A stretch of 64,000 nucleotides of DNA from Bradyrhizobium sp. Y36 (GCF_002531575.1 NZ_NWTI01000017.1:122175-186174); one strand, 5' to 3'; shown: positions 18,516 to 26,990, numbered from the stretch's first letter. Translations and numbers: made by a program. Notes: generated by a model not told the origin, from the sequence alone.

Positions 18516-19127
18516 AGTGTTGAATACGCCCCTACCCTGAACTTCTCAGATTTACGAAATTAGCGGATCGGCTTTGCGGACTTTCGACGTGACCACGCCA
18601 CCCCGCCCCCAGGGGTTGGGGTCGGCCGCGGGGCATAGGTCGTGCCACAATGTCATTCGCAGCGGTCGAGCCCTCACACCCCGCGACAGCGACTTTGTCT
18701 CGACGCGATGACAATCGCAGCAACACAAGGGCTTCTATATCGCTAAATCCTTGGAGTTTCTCGATTCCTTGCGGGCAGAAGGCTCTCCGCGACAGGTGTT
18801 TCTTGTATGGTAATGCGCGATTTCGAAACCCGACAAAAGCGCGCAAATCGAACAAATGCGCAAACTGATCAAGGGCTCAGCTGTCGAGTTTTACGTATTA
18901 GACTTTTCCAGACAAAACATTCGTTGCCGAATTCTCGGCAAGCCTCATCCTGATCCCGGGCCGAAAGCCCAAACATCAGCCGATAGCCAATCCGGTCAGC
19001 GGCGATCACAAATCTTGTCCAGGGGCCGCGCGCGTATGTCCAAGGCGCACGCCCAAAGGTGCGCGGGGCCGTCTGATGTCGGTCATTTCGCCCCTGGACT
19101 GCTCATTTGCTCGAAAGGCAAAACATC
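18516..19127. other. Gene-poor spacer at the end of the accessory block
   Basis: About 610 bp between the KAP gene and the next plausible gene. Frames of about 100 codons exist on both strands but have no ribosome site, coherent composition or recognisable family. No integrase remnant or clear terminator was seen. A run of C and G near 18600-18640 could form a hairpin. Confidence 0.4.
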
Positions 19128-19418
19128 ATGCGCAACTCGACCGCCCTCCGCACTTCGCCCCTCTCGACCGATCTCGGCGCCCTACTCGCTCGCCGCGGGA
19201 CCGATCTGATCCTGGCAGTGGAAGATGGCAACGCCCTAGTCCGTTGTCAGGTTAGCTCCGCGATCGCCGCCGCTATGTTGGTGCCCCTCGAGGGCGAGGC
19301 TGCCGGCCAATTCCGGGTGTTGCCGGGCAACCTGGTCGAAATCGATGCCGCCGTTACCCTGCCGGTTGCAATGAGGATGCTGGAAGCCAAAGCAGCGACG
19401 GAGGCCACGTTTCATTGA
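19128..19418 (+). CDS. Small hypothetical protein
   Basis: A 96-aa frame opens at ATG 19128 with AAAGGCAAAACATC upstream. The protein has a coherent alpha/beta-like composition (LGALLARRGTDLILAVEDGNALVRCQVSSAIAAAMLVPLEGEAAGQF...). I do not recognise it. It stands about 140 bp from the tRNA-Pro 3' end, at the edge of the accessory block. Confidence 0.45.
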   Translation: MRNSTALRTSPLSTDLGALLARRGTDLILAVEDGNALVRCQVSSAIAAAMLVPLEGEAAGQFRVLPGNLVEIDAAVTLPVAMRMLEAKAATEATFH

Positions 19419-19561
19419 AATAGCCGCCGGCGGGCGGCGACAATGCCGCCCGATAGGCCCAAAATCAGCGTTCGTGCTTCCCCGGTGCTTCCCCGGGGTT
19501 GGCACGGGCGTTTTTAGCGCAGAAAGGAGAATAAATGTCGTCGGAATTTCAAAGGGTTGAC

Positions 19562-19638
19562 TGGTCGGGGCAGCTGGATTCGAACCAACGACCTGCAGTA
19601 CCCAAAACTGCCGCGCTACCAGGCTGCGCTATACCCCG
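19562..19638 (-). tRNA. tRNA-Pro (UGG)
   Basis: The reverse complement folds as a complete 77-nt tRNA. The acceptor stem is CGGGGTA with TGCCCCG, the D-arm AGCGCAGCCTGGTAGCGC, and the anticodon stem GCAGT/ACTGC closes the loop TTTGGGT with anticodon TGG. The T-arm is GTTGG-TTCGAAT-CCAGC, the discriminator A, and CCA is encoded. Its 3' end faces the accessory block at lower coordinates, the usual geometry for integration at a tRNA gene. Confidence 0.97.
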
Positions 19639-19712
19639 AATGTCCGGCGAGCCCCGTCGATACACGCTTCCAAAGGCGCCAGCAAGGCTGGCAACGCCTC
19701 CCCCGGGCGCCC

Positions 19713-20198
19713 CTATTTGCTGCCGAACAGCGGGTGGCCGACGCGGTCGCCGGGGCGGATGCCGTACTTCTGCGCCGTTCCCGCCACCACCTCCAGCACG
19801 GCCCTGGCGGGCCCACGGGACGAGATGATCTTGGTCGACATCGGCTCGGTGTTCTCGGCGATGCGCAGGATGCGGCCATTGGCGCCGATGAAGATCATGT
19901 CGAGCGACACATAGGTGTTCTTCATCCACATCGACACCTCCTGCTCGGGACTGAAGTCGAACAGCATGCCTTTGCCGTCCGCGAGCTCCTTGCGGTACAT
20001 CAGGCCGGTCTGCTTCTCCTCCTCGGTCGTCGCCATCTCGACCGAGAACACCTGCACGCCGTTCTTGGTGACGATCTCCAGCGGCTGGAAGCTCGCGGCG
20101 CGGGCTGGCGCGCTGGCGGCGGCACAACCGGCGACGACGAGAATGGCGGCAAGCCAGCCCCTCAGAGCAGACCAGACAGCCTTTCGATCAGGATTCAT
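19713..20198 (-). CDS. DUF192 family exported protein
   Basis: The 161-aa protein has a signal peptide (LRGWLAAILVVAGCAAASAPARA) and then a DUF192 domain with its hallmarks: VEMATTEEEKQTGLMYRKEL, MLFDFSPEQEVSMWMKNTYVSLDMIFI, ILRIAENTEPMS and AVLEVVAGTAQKYGIRPGDRV. The family's biochemical role is unknown; it is periplasmic or lipid-anchored. It follows the cold-shock gene on the same strand with a 149-bp gap, so it may be cotranscribed. Confidence 0.92.
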   Translation of the reverse strand: MNPDRKAVWSALRGWLAAILVVAGCAAASAPARAASFQPLEIVTKNGVQVFSVEMATTEEEKQTGLMYRKELADGKGMLFDFSPEQEVSMWMKNTYVSLDMIFIGANGRILRIAENTEPMSTKIISSRGPARAVLEVVAGTAQKYGIRPGDRVGHPLFGSK

Positions 20199-20347
20199 GG
20201 GGGAACACTCGAGGCGTGGGACGAGAACCAGTCCTTACGCGGCGGTCGCCGGAAAAGCCAGAGGCGCGCCGGCCTGCCGGCGCGCCTCTGCTCACGATTG
20301 CGGGATTTGGAAGCGCGAGCCTCATCGGGACGCGCGCCTCATCGCAC

Positions 20348-21025
20348 TTAGTGCGACTGCAATCCCGGCGATCCGGTCTCGGGATGGATCTCGGCCGCCA
20401 TCATGCCCTTGGAGCCGGGCCCGAAGCGGACCAGGACGTACTGGCCGGGCCTGAGCTCGGTCATGCCGAAGCGGCGCAGCGTCTCCATGTGCACGAAGAT
20501 GTCGGGCGTGCCCTCGCCGCAGGTCAGGAAGCCGAAGCCGCGCAGCCGGTTGAACCATTTGACCTGGGCCCGCTCCAGCCCGCTGGTCGGGGTGACCGTG
20601 ACATGGGTGCGCGGCGGCAGCATCTGCGCCGGATGGATCGCGGTCGACTCGTCCATCGAGACGACGCGGAATGCCTGGTAACCCTTGGCGCGCTGAATGC
20701 ACTCGACGACGATGCGGGCGCCTTCATAGGCGGTCTGGAAGCCATCGCGCCTAAGCACGGTAACGTGCAGGAGCACGTCCGGCCAGCCGTTGTCGGGCAC
20801 GATGAAACCGTATCCTTTGGAGGCGTCGAACCATTTGATGACGCCGTGGACCTCGACGAGATTGGCGCTGGCCTCACCGAGTCCGCTGAAGGGACTGAGC
20901 CCGCTGTCGCGACCGGCGCCGCCGTGTTCGCCCGGCGTGATCCGCCCGGACGATACTCCCTGCCCGGGAACCCCGAGCTTTTTGGACTCAAATCCGTCCG
21001 ACGACCCCATAACCCCGGACCCCAC
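20348..21025 (-). CDS. Two-domain cold-shock protein
   Basis: The 225-aa protein has two cold-shock domains. The first lies at about residues 60-130 (VIKWFDASKGYGFIVPDNGWPDVLLH) and the second at about 145-215 (QVKWFNRLRGFGFLTCGEGTPDIFVH). Both keep the RNP1-like KGYGFI/RGFGFL and RNP2-like motifs that bind single-stranded RNA or DNA. Double-CSD proteins of this length are common in alphaproteobacteria. The N-terminal 50 residues are low-complexity. The start could be further in. Confidence 0.93.
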   Translation of the reverse strand: MGSGVMGSSDGFESKKLGVPGQGVSSGRITPGEHGGAGRDSGLSPFSGLGEASANLVEVHGVIKWFDASKGYGFIVPDNGWPDVLLHVTVLRRDGFQTAYEGARIVVECIQRAKGYQAFRVVSMDESTAIHPAQMLPPRTHVTVTPTSGLERAQVKWFNRLRGFGFLTCGEGTPDIFVHMETLRRFGMTELRPGQYVLVRFGPGSKGMMAAEIHPETGSPGLQSH

Positions 21026-21207
21026 ACTGTCATGCGACCCGCCTCAGCAGCGGTGTCGAATCACGCGTCTTTCGAGAACCTTCTCAACTGGACGCGACGC
21101 GAATCTTTCGACTCAAAAGATAACACTCCCGGTTGCGAGGCATAGACAAAAAAGAGATTCGCCGGAACCTATGAACAGCTTGCACAGCCGCGAATCAAAT
21201 TGCTGCC

Positions 21208-21969
21208 TCAATTGCCGACAAAGGGGCCGAGCGTTTCGCCGATGTCGTGATGGATGACGAGGTCGGCGAGGTCGTCCTGTTCGGTCGGCTCGCGATTGAT
21301 GATCACCAGACGTGCGCCCGCGTCCTTCGCCATCATCGGAAAGCCCGCCGCCGGCCAGACCACGAGCGAGGAACCGATCGCAATGAAGAGGTCGCAGGCT
21401 TGCGACAGCGCGGTTGCACGCTGCATTTCCTCATCGGGCATCATCTGACCGAAAGAGATCGTGGCTGTCTTCACCGGCTCGTCGCAGGCCGTGCAGTTGG
21501 GCGCGGCGCCCTCCTCGTCGAAGCGACGCTTCACCCAGTCGAGCGGATAGGCCTGCCCGCAACCGATACAGCGCGCATAAGTGGTATTGCCGTGAAGTTC
21601 AATCACGTGCTCGCCGGCAAAGCCGGAGGCCTGGTGCAGATTGTCGATGTTCTGGGTGATGACGGCGGGAACCTTGCCGGCGCGATAGAGGGAGGCCAGC
21701 GCGCGATGGCCGCGACCGGGCTTTGCCGCCGCAAACACCTCCTCCATCGCAAAGCGGCGACGCCAGGATTCATCCCGCGCCTCCTGGTGCGCAACGAATT
21801 CGCCGAACTCGATCGGACGGTTGCGCGTCCAAATTCCGCCCGGCGAGCGGAAGTCGGGAATGCCGCATTCGGTCGAGATGCCGGCGCCGGTGAACGGCAC
21901 GATGACCCTGGCCTCGGCGATCATCTCACCGAGCCGTTCGACGCCGCTCTGCAGATCCGATGCGATCAA
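21208..21969 (-). CDS. cobB: Sir2-family NAD-dependent protein deacetylase
   Basis: The 253-aa sirtuin has the NAD-binding motif PFTGAGISTECGIPDFRSPGGIW, TQNIDNLHQASG, the catalytic-His segment IELHGN, a zinc site CIGC...CTAC, and GSSLVVWPAAGFP. It removes acyl groups from lysines using NAD. The start chosen is a TTG (LIASDLQ) with GGGAGA seven bases upstream; the frame opens earlier at another TTG at 22041 without a ribosome site. It is monocistronic, and the gap before the cold-shock gene is about 180 bp. Confidence 0.92.
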   Translation of the reverse strand: MIASDLQSGVERLGEMIAEARVIVPFTGAGISTECGIPDFRSPGGIWTRNRPIEFGEFVAHQEARDESWRRRFAMEEVFAAAKPGRGHRALASLYRAGKVPAVITQNIDNLHQASGFAGEHVIELHGNTTYARCIGCGQAYPLDWVKRRFDEEGAAPNCTACDEPVKTATISFGQMMPDEEMQRATALSQACDLFIAIGSSLVVWPAAGFPMMAKDAGARLVIINREPTEQDDLADLVIHHDIGETLGPFVGN

Positions 21970-22212
21970 TTTGCGATCTCCCGATTCGTTTTGCCTGACA
22001 GCAGCATGCGCAAGCGGCAAGATTGTTGACGCTGTTATCAAGCGCTAACGCGTTGCGCTCGGCAATTTTTTCCGCCCTTCGCATATCACAATCCTGCAAT
22101 GCCTCCTCCCCATTGACGCCCCATTCAGGAGCACCAATGGATGTGTGAATGCGACTCAAGATGATGCGGCGGCAGTGCTTGAGGTCAGTTAAGTAAACCC
22201 GAGGGGATGGCT

Positions 22213-22377
22213 ATGACAGAAGACGAAGAACGCAAAGCCCGTGAGCGCGACGAAATCGCCGCCCGTGTCGCCGCCTTCCGTGCCACGCAGGAAAAATTCA
22301 AGCGCGAGCGCGAAGAATATTTCGTGTCGACGCTCGAGAACGCCCGCAAGGTCGAACGGCCCTCGCTTTGGCCGTAA
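22213..22377 (+). CDS. Small charged protein
   Basis: A 54-aa, highly charged helical protein (TEDEERKARERDEIAARVAAF... ending KVERPSLWP). GAGGGG lies seven bases before the chosen ATG; an ATG two codons earlier overlaps that site and is less likely. A strong rho-independent terminator follows 24 bp after the stop, supporting a real transcription unit. No family is recognised. Confidence 0.72.
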   Translation: MTEDEERKARERDEIAARVAAFRATQEKFKREREEYFVSTLENARKVERPSLWP

Positions 22378-22400
22378 GACATCTCTGATCAACGCGCATG

Positions 22401-22432
22401 AAAAAAGCCCGGAGCATCGCTCCGGGCTTTTC
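22401..22432 (+). terminator. Rho-independent terminator, usable from both strands
   Basis: The hairpin AGCCCGGAGC-ATC-GCTCCGGGCT is flanked by an A-run on the left and a T-run on the right. It can therefore end the small plus-strand gene before it and the convergent minus-strand gene after it. Confidence 0.92.
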
Positions 22433-22444
22433 ACTTGCTGGTCG

Positions 22445-22732
22445 TTACCAATGGCGCCAGTGGTGATGGTGCCGGTAATACGGTCCGCCGCCGTAGTAGG
22501 CGTAGGGGCCAGGCCCGTAATAATAGCTGGGGCCGTCATAATAGCCGTAGCCCGGCCCGTAGCCATAAGGATGCGATGCTGCGACCGCGCCGGCGGTGAT
22601 CGCGCCGGCGGCGAGGCCGAATGCGAGACCCGGGCCGATGCCGCGTCCGCGGGCCTCGGCAGGCGCAGGAGCCGCAACCGCGGTCACGCCGACGGCCGCG
22701 ACGGTGGCCAGAACTGCCAGTGTCTTCTTCAT
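22445..22732 (-). CDS. Small exported Gly/Tyr/His-rich protein
   Basis: The 95-aa protein has a clean signal peptide (KKTLAVLATVAAVGVTAVAAPAPAEA) and a C-terminal half of GYGPGYGYY/SYYYGPGPYAYYGGGPYYRHHHHWRHW type. The start follows GGAGGAGATC. Such tails could bind metal or cell wall, but the role is unknown. It faces the plus-strand small gene across the shared terminator. Confidence 0.82.
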   Translation of the reverse strand: MKKTLAVLATVAAVGVTAVAAPAPAEARGRGIGPGLAFGLAAGAITAGAVAASHPYGYGPGYGYYDGPSYYYGPGPYAYYGGGPYYRHHHHWRHW

Positions 22733-23017
22733 GATCTCCTCCTTCACGTCTCGTGGAGATAACCACGAGCGCCTGCGATGGTTGCGCGCATGATGCGGAA
22801 CCGGCCCCTGGAAAAAAGTTTGTAACCGGCGGAACGAAGTCGCCGCGTGCATATTGACCTGCCAAGTGCGGGAGCCTTCGCCATCCGGGTTGAGGCAACA
22901 GCACGAAGACCCCGTCAGCATCTCCGCGATGCTGGCGGGGTTTTCAATTGCACGGGAGCGCATGGCAGCAGAAGCCGCCGGCTGCCAGCGGGGCGGAAGA
23001 TCGAGGAGGAGGAAGAC

Positions 23018-23248
23018 TTGCCCTTATCCGCTTTGCTGGCCCGTATCCGCAGGATGGTTCCCAGATCCGACGATCAGCATTACGACGAGATCGTCCGCAG
23101 CTTCGGGGTCGGCACCCTGCACCCGCCGCCGACGCCGATGAGCGACCGCGAGCTGGCGCGAGCCATCGCCGAGTTCCTGAAAGAGCAGCCGTCGAGCGAA
23201 TCCATTGCGACCCTCGGGCGCCGGCTCGACCCCTCCTCTCCGGTTTGA
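23018..23248 (+). CDS. Small hypothetical protein, TTG start
   Basis: The frame is open further upstream, but the coding-like part begins at TTG 23018, which has GAGGAGGAAGAC immediately before it. The 76-aa soluble product includes LLARIRRMVPRSDDQHYDEIVRSFG and DRELARAIAEFLKEQP. I do not recognise a family. Confidence 0.5.
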   Translation: MPLSALLARIRRMVPRSDDQHYDEIVRSFGVGTLHPPPTPMSDRELARAIAEFLKEQPSSESIATLGRRLDPSSPV

Positions 23249-23326
23249 GTTTTCTTTGCAGGAGCAAGGAACCAGGATTGCGCGCGGACGTTGAACCCTC
23301 CTTCACGCAGATCGGAAGAGGTCGAC

Positions 23327-23449
23327 ATGCCCGCGTGGCTCGAAGTCCTGGTGAATTTGTCCGGCTATGCCGGCTTCGTGGCGCTCGCCTCGCGCGGGAC
23401 CGCGAGCCCGCAGACGCCGGCTGACGATCACATCTGCGGCGAGCGCTGA
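23327..23449 (+). CDS. Very small hypothetical protein
   Basis: A 40-aa frame (MPAWLEVLVNLSGYAGFVAL...) begins at ATG 23327 with GGAAGAGG upstream. Its N-terminal half is hydrophobic and may associate with membrane. It lies 78 bp after the previous small gene on the same strand. Confidence 0.45.
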   Translation: MPAWLEVLVNLSGYAGFVALASRGTASPQTPADDHICGER

Positions 23450-23566
23450 GGGGCGTGCGGCACGCCAGAGCCTTTCACGTTGCGATGGAATCGGAACCTG
23501 GCGCTAGATTCTTGTCTTGACGCGATTTCCCGACGCGAACCGGTAGCCACTTCGTTCGAAAACGCT

Positions 23567-23764
23567 CTAATTGGCGTGCGGCGCCTGGCCCGCCGTCCGT
23601 ACCAACCGGTCGGCCTTGACCGCAATGCGCGTGTCTTCGAGCTGCGGCCGCAGCGAAAAGCTGATCACCACGAAAGCGAGACAGAACAGCGTGCCGACGA
23701 TGGCAACGCGGCGATAGGTGTGCCGGTCGCCCTGGTAGAAAGACGGCTGTGAAAAAGGTGTCAT
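23567..23764 (-). CDS. Small single-pass membrane protein
   Basis: The 65-aa protein has a cytoplasmic start (MTPFSQPSFYQGDRHTYRR), one clear membrane helix (VAIVGTLFCLAFVVISFSL) and a short basic tail. The ATG at 23764 leaves the membrane helix well placed; the frame continues open upstream for 25 codons without a good ribosome site. Unknown function. Confidence 0.65.
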   Translation of the reverse strand: MTPFSQPSFYQGDRHTYRRVAIVGTLFCLAFVVISFSLRPQLEDTRIAVKADRLVRTAGQAPHAN

Positions 23765-23994
23765 GACAAAATGGCTTCTTGGCAAAGTCGTTCTTGCTTG
23801 TCGTTGCCAGACACCTATCCCAAGTAGCGGCAAGCGCAACGCGATTGGGCTTTTAACCTAACCGAATAGGGTTATCGGCTTCCGCGCAAACTCTCGTTAG
23901 GAATTGACGGGGCCATCCGACCGCGGCGAGCGGCGATGTTTGCTTGCGCAAAGCGGAGATTGGCGCGCTCCGCCAACCGGCTTTGTTCCAGCTT

Positions 23995-24031
23995 CGACAC
24001 CATTTCGTTCTCGAAGAACGAATCGGAATCC
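23995..24031. repeat. Palindromic repeat, copy 1
   Basis: A hairpin-forming element containing the perfect inverted repeat TTCGTTCT-CGA-AGAACGAA, with flanks CGACACC...CGGAATC. A second copy occurs at 24358-24394 in the same orientation. The two bracket the small minus-strand gene at 24093-24233. Confidence 0.75.
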
Positions 24032-24092
24032 AAGAAATCGACGCGGAGCAGGTCTTAACAAATCATACTGATCGCGCGGGGCGACGACCCCG

Positions 24093-24233
24093 TCAGGTCG
24101 CATCGGAAGACGATGGATCAGGCGGCTTCGGGGGCGGCACTTGCGGCACCGACGGCTTGGCTTTGCGCAAGCGCGGGTGACGATCGTACCAGAACACTTT
24201 TGCGATCTCGGCGAGAAACCAGCACTCATCCAT
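24093..24233 (-). CDS. Small Pro-rich hypothetical protein
   Basis: A 46-aa protein (MDECWFLAEIAKVFWYDRHP..., then PQVPPPKPPDP) begins at an ATG with AAGGAGAGCGAC upstream, a strong ribosome site. It is bracketed by the two palindromic repeats. No family is recognised. Confidence 0.58.
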   Translation of the reverse strand: MDECWFLAEIAKVFWYDRHPRLRKAKPSVPQVPPPKPPDPSSSDAT

Positions 24234-24357
24234 GTCGCTCTCCTTCGCCTCCCTCCTTACGGAAGAGACGCAGGACCGACTGTGCGAAGCCTCACGCTGT
24301 CTCGTTCTGACACGCGAGGGCTGCGCTCTCGCTGGCAGCCGCAACTTGTTCTGCATC

Positions 24358-24394
24358 CGACTCCATTTCGTTCTCGAGGAACGAATCGGAGTCG
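24358..24394. repeat. Palindromic repeat, copy 2
   Basis: A near-perfect 37-bp palindrome: outer arms CGACTCC/GGAGTCG and inner arms TTCGTTC/GAACGAA around CTCGAG-type centre. It shares about 30 of 37 positions with copy 1. It lies upstream of the small minus-strand gene. Confidence 0.75.
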
Positions 24395-24417
24395 GAAAAA
24401 TCAGCGCGAAGCGATTC

Positions 24418-24600
24418 CTAACGATCGATGAAAGCGTGCGACCTGACGTCGTCAGCGGCCGGGCGCGTCGACGGCACGATCCTGGGCGACAGGAATTTCG
24501 ACACGACCGCAAACACGATGACGATCTCGCGGCAAGGTTCGCATCGAAAGCTGTTGGCAGAGATCGCGGTCATCGGCTTGGCGCATCGCGGGCATGTCAT
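24418..24600 (-). CDS. Small zinc-ribbon-like protein
   Basis: The 60-aa protein begins MTCPRCAKPMTAISANSFRCEPC, with two CxxC pairs that form a probable zinc ribbon. A hydrophobic strand and a basic tail follow. The chosen ATG starts immediately before the first Cys pair. The ribosome site is weak. Confidence 0.52.
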   Translation of the reverse strand: MTCPRCAKPMTAISANSFRCEPCREIVIVFAVVSKFLSPRIVPSTRPAADDVRSHAFIDR

Positions 24601-24812
24601 GCAGGCCGAACGCTGACAGCAAATGTTCGTTCCAGCATATCGATGCTCGGCAATCAAACCGCAACTGTTCATCGGCAGATTGGGGCATCCGCCGGGCCCG
24701 GTTCAGAGGGATCGTGCGATCTCCCGCACCACCGCGAAGCCGCTCGACCAAGCGCGTCGCTCGTCGCAGGCCACGCTCGGCCGGTGATGTCATTGATGTC
24801 CGTCGGCGCAGA

Positions 24813-24950
24813 TCAGGCCGCCCGCTTGGCTTTGCTCTTCTCCGAGAAGCACTCCAGGATCTGGATTCGGAGCTCCTCTGCGGCCGGACCCTCCAGCTTC
24901 CTCAGCTCGTTCCAGAGCCTGATCACTTCGCGCTGTTTCTCGACAGTCAT
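24813..24950 (-). CDS. Small helical protein
   Basis: A 45-aa charged, helix-rich protein (TVEKQREVIRLWNELRKLEGPAAEEL, ending KSKAKRAA) with AGAGGTGAC before the ATG. The amphipathic pattern is consistent and the ribosome site is good. Unknown function. Confidence 0.6.
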   Translation of the reverse strand: MTVEKQREVIRLWNELRKLEGPAAEELRIQILECFSEKSKAKRAA

Positions 24951-25410
24951 GAGTCACCTCTCAAGTGGACCAATCAGTGCCAACTCATTAGAACAAAATG
25001 AGAACAACATGTCCAGCCTTGGTGCGCGATTTTCCCTGGTAATGTCGCTTTGAACCTTTTCGGCGCGGTGCCGCCCCATCGAAGCTGGGGATTTCAGCGC
25101 CCAGTCATATGGAGCAGCGCCGCAGTGGACGAACATGCTCCGTCACCGCGGCGCTGTTGCCTTTTGGATTTTCAACTTTAAGTTAGAGCTACGGTTGACG
25201 GCCAGGCGCTGAAATCCCAACGCCGTCAGCCAGAAGAGCCCCGTGCGAAAGTGCGGGGTTTTTCTTATGGGCCTGGTGGGCTCAACGGCACGGCCGGCCG
25301 CAATTTGCGGGAACGGGTGTTCCCACTGCCGCGTTTATCAGGGGGAATGAATCGGTGCGGCGCATAAGCCGGTCAAGACCCGCACCGCGCCCTGCACGTA
25401 CGAGGCGCCG
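24951..25410. other. Long intergenic region with hairpins
   Basis: About 460 bp without a convincing gene. It contains a 9-bp perfect stem, CAGCGCCGC at 25115-25123 with GCGGCGCTG at 25148-25156, followed by CTTTTGG, and then a second hairpin with a T-run at 25239-25265. Two successive hairpins without an ORF make a small RNA possible. Confidence 0.4.
25239..25265 (+). terminator. Rho-independent terminator
   Basis: The stem CCCCGTGC-GAAA-GTGCGGGG (two G-T wobbles, GNRA-type loop) is followed by TTTTTCTT. No protein gene precedes it closely on the plus strand, so it may end an unannotated small RNA. Confidence 0.72.
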
Positions 25411-25587
25411 ATGGCCTGCGAATTCTGTGAGACCGCCATCCCGATCGGGCTTTCAGTCTGCCCGGCTTGCGGGAAACCGCAGAGCGCGCCTGGACAGACC
25501 GACCGGCGCGCGCTGTGGTTCCTGCTGATCGTGGTCGTGGTGTTCGGCATCGCCGTCGCCGAGCACCACCTCTTCTTCAAAACTTGA
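25411..25587 (+). CDS. Small zinc-ribbon membrane protein
   Basis: The 58-aa protein has a CxxC pair (MACEFCETAIPIGL), a second pair (VCPACGKPQ), then one membrane helix (ALWFLLIVVVVFGIAVAEHHLFF). It looks like a membrane-tethered zinc ribbon. GAGG lies five bases before the ATG. It converges on the HU gene. Confidence 0.68.
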   Translation: MACEFCETAIPIGLSVCPACGKPQSAPGQTDRRALWFLLIVVVVFGIAVAEHHLFFKT

Positions 25588-25637
25588 TCGCGGCGCCGTC
25601 TTGCGGACGAGCCCGCCGCAACGATGCCGCCCGTGCC

Positions 25638-25934
25638 TCAGACAGCGTCCTTGGCAACCTTCAGCGGCGAGGCCTTCACCGACTTGCTCGCGGGCTTGGC
25701 CGCAAACTGCATCGGCTCCTTGGTGAAGGGATTGACGCCCATGCGGGCCTCGGTCGCCGGCTTGTTGACGACCGACATCTTCACGAAGCCGGGAATGACG
25801 AACTCGCCGGACTCGTTGAGCTCCTTGTAGCCGACGGTGGCCATGTATTCGATCACCGACTTCACGTCGTTCTTCGAAAGCTGCGTGCCCTCGGCAATTG
25901 CATCAATCAATTGGGTCTTCGTCATCTTCGCCAT
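25638..25934 (-). CDS. HU-family DNA-binding protein
   Basis: The 98-aa protein matches the HU/IHF family: MTKTQLIDAIAEGTQLSKNDVKSVIEYMATVGYKELNESGEFVIPGFVKMSVVNKPATEARMGVNPFTKEPMQFAAKPASKSVKASPLK. HU bends and compacts DNA. The arm motif reads RMGVNPFTKEP rather than the commoner RxGRNPxTGE, a variant found in a subset of these proteins. The start has AAGGAATTC upstream. Confidence 0.93.
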   Translation of the reverse strand: MAKMTKTQLIDAIAEGTQLSKNDVKSVIEYMATVGYKELNESGEFVIPGFVKMSVVNKPATEARMGVNPFTKEPMQFAAKPASKSVKASPLKVAKDAV

Positions 25935-26190
25935 GTCTGAATTCCTTTGAAGGGTGCGCGCGAACAACTCTGCCGTGACGCGGCCGGACCGCGGAGGCGC
26001 GCTTCTGATTCATGCCAGAGGTCATGAAGTGACCGGGCTTAGAGCCTATCGAGGCTCAAAACGCAAGCAGGGGTTCTGCGGGGTTCCCCACTTCCTGTGC
26101 AAGATGCCGCAGGCACACGCGTTTTCCATTTGAACCATTTTGCCGCTGGCGCGTCTTATCAATGAAGTCCCTAAGCTTCACCCCACCAGA

Positions 26191-26217
26191 AAGCCCCGCT
26201 TCCCCCAGGCGGGGTTT
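26191..26217 (+). terminator. Rho-independent terminator-like hairpin
   Basis: AAGCCCCGC-TTCCCCCAG-GCGGGGTTTT forms a stem with a T-run in the 251 bp between the end of the HU upstream region and the next gene. No plus-strand gene ends just before it; it may insulate the next gene. Confidence 0.6.
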
Positions 26218-26285
26218 TCGCTTTTGGGGCATGGCACAACGCGGCAGCGGCCTGTAATGATCTGAAGGTTTCTCGTGGGGTGCTC

Positions 26286-26777
26286 ATGAAGGTCGCCATC
26301 GTCATCGCAGGCTTGATCGTTGTTGCCTTCGCAGCCCTCGTCGCGATCCAGCCGAGCTTCCTGAAGCCTGCCTCCCTCGCCCTCGTGAAGAAATCCGACA
26401 TCTTCGGCTTCTCGCCCGGGATGACATTCGACGAGACCAGCAAGCTCGTCAGTCAACGCCATTATCTGTGCCGCCAGGGCCGAAGCGCGTCCACGCTCGA
26501 ATGCGACATCAACGGCGCCAAGGTCACGGTCGACAGCGACGAGACCGATGCCAGGCGCCCGATCTGGCGCGTCAATGCGACGTTGAGCAATCCGGGGCCT
26601 GAGGAAGTGGCCGTCAAGTCGATCTCCGAGCAGTTCAACGCGCAAGCGATCAAGGGCCGCGAGGGATGGACATGGATCGTCGGCCGCGCCTTCAGGCTGA
26701 GCTACGACGGCCTCGGCTTGACCCTCGTGGACGAGGCCGCCGAGACCCGGCTTCGCAAGGCGGAGGCCAAACGCTAG
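26286..26777 (+). CDS. Membrane-anchored hypothetical protein
   Basis: The 163-aa protein has an N-terminal helix (KVAIVIAGLIVVAFAALVAI) that may be a signal anchor, followed by a soluble domain with two Cys (YLCRQG, LECDING) likely to be disulfide-paired in the periplasm. A GTG two codons upstream is an alternative start; GGGG lies before it. No family recognised. Confidence 0.72.
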   Translation: MKVAIVIAGLIVVAFAALVAIQPSFLKPASLALVKKSDIFGFSPGMTFDETSKLVSQRHYLCRQGRSASTLECDINGAKVTVDSDETDARRPIWRVNATLSNPGPEEVAVKSISEQFNAQAIKGREGWTWIVGRAFRLSYDGLGLTLVDEAAETRLRKAEAKR

Positions 26778-26990
26778 AGCATTATCCGGAAAAGTGCCAA
26801 GCGGTTTTCCGGAAAGATCATGCGCAAACAACAACCTAAAGCGCTATGACGATTCATCCAGATCTCATTGCGCTTTGGAGCGTGAGGTCACCTCGTCGTG
26901 AAACTTGTGGCTCGGCACCTCTTGTTGACACTTCAGTAACCCAACGCCGCCAAGCTCCAACCAGTCTCGTTGCGTTGGAGTACCCCCACA

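Noticed and set aside
18532..19209. Two frames of about 110 codons in the spacer after the KAP gene
   Set aside because: No ribosome site, irregular composition and no family match on either strand.
9879..19418. Complete prophage
   Set aside because: No integrase, portal, capsid, large terminase or lysis genes could be found.
22847..23017. Upstream part of the frame before the TTG-start small gene
   Set aside because: The translation has no coding character and overlaps the divergent promoter region; the strong ribosome site supports TTG 23018 instead.
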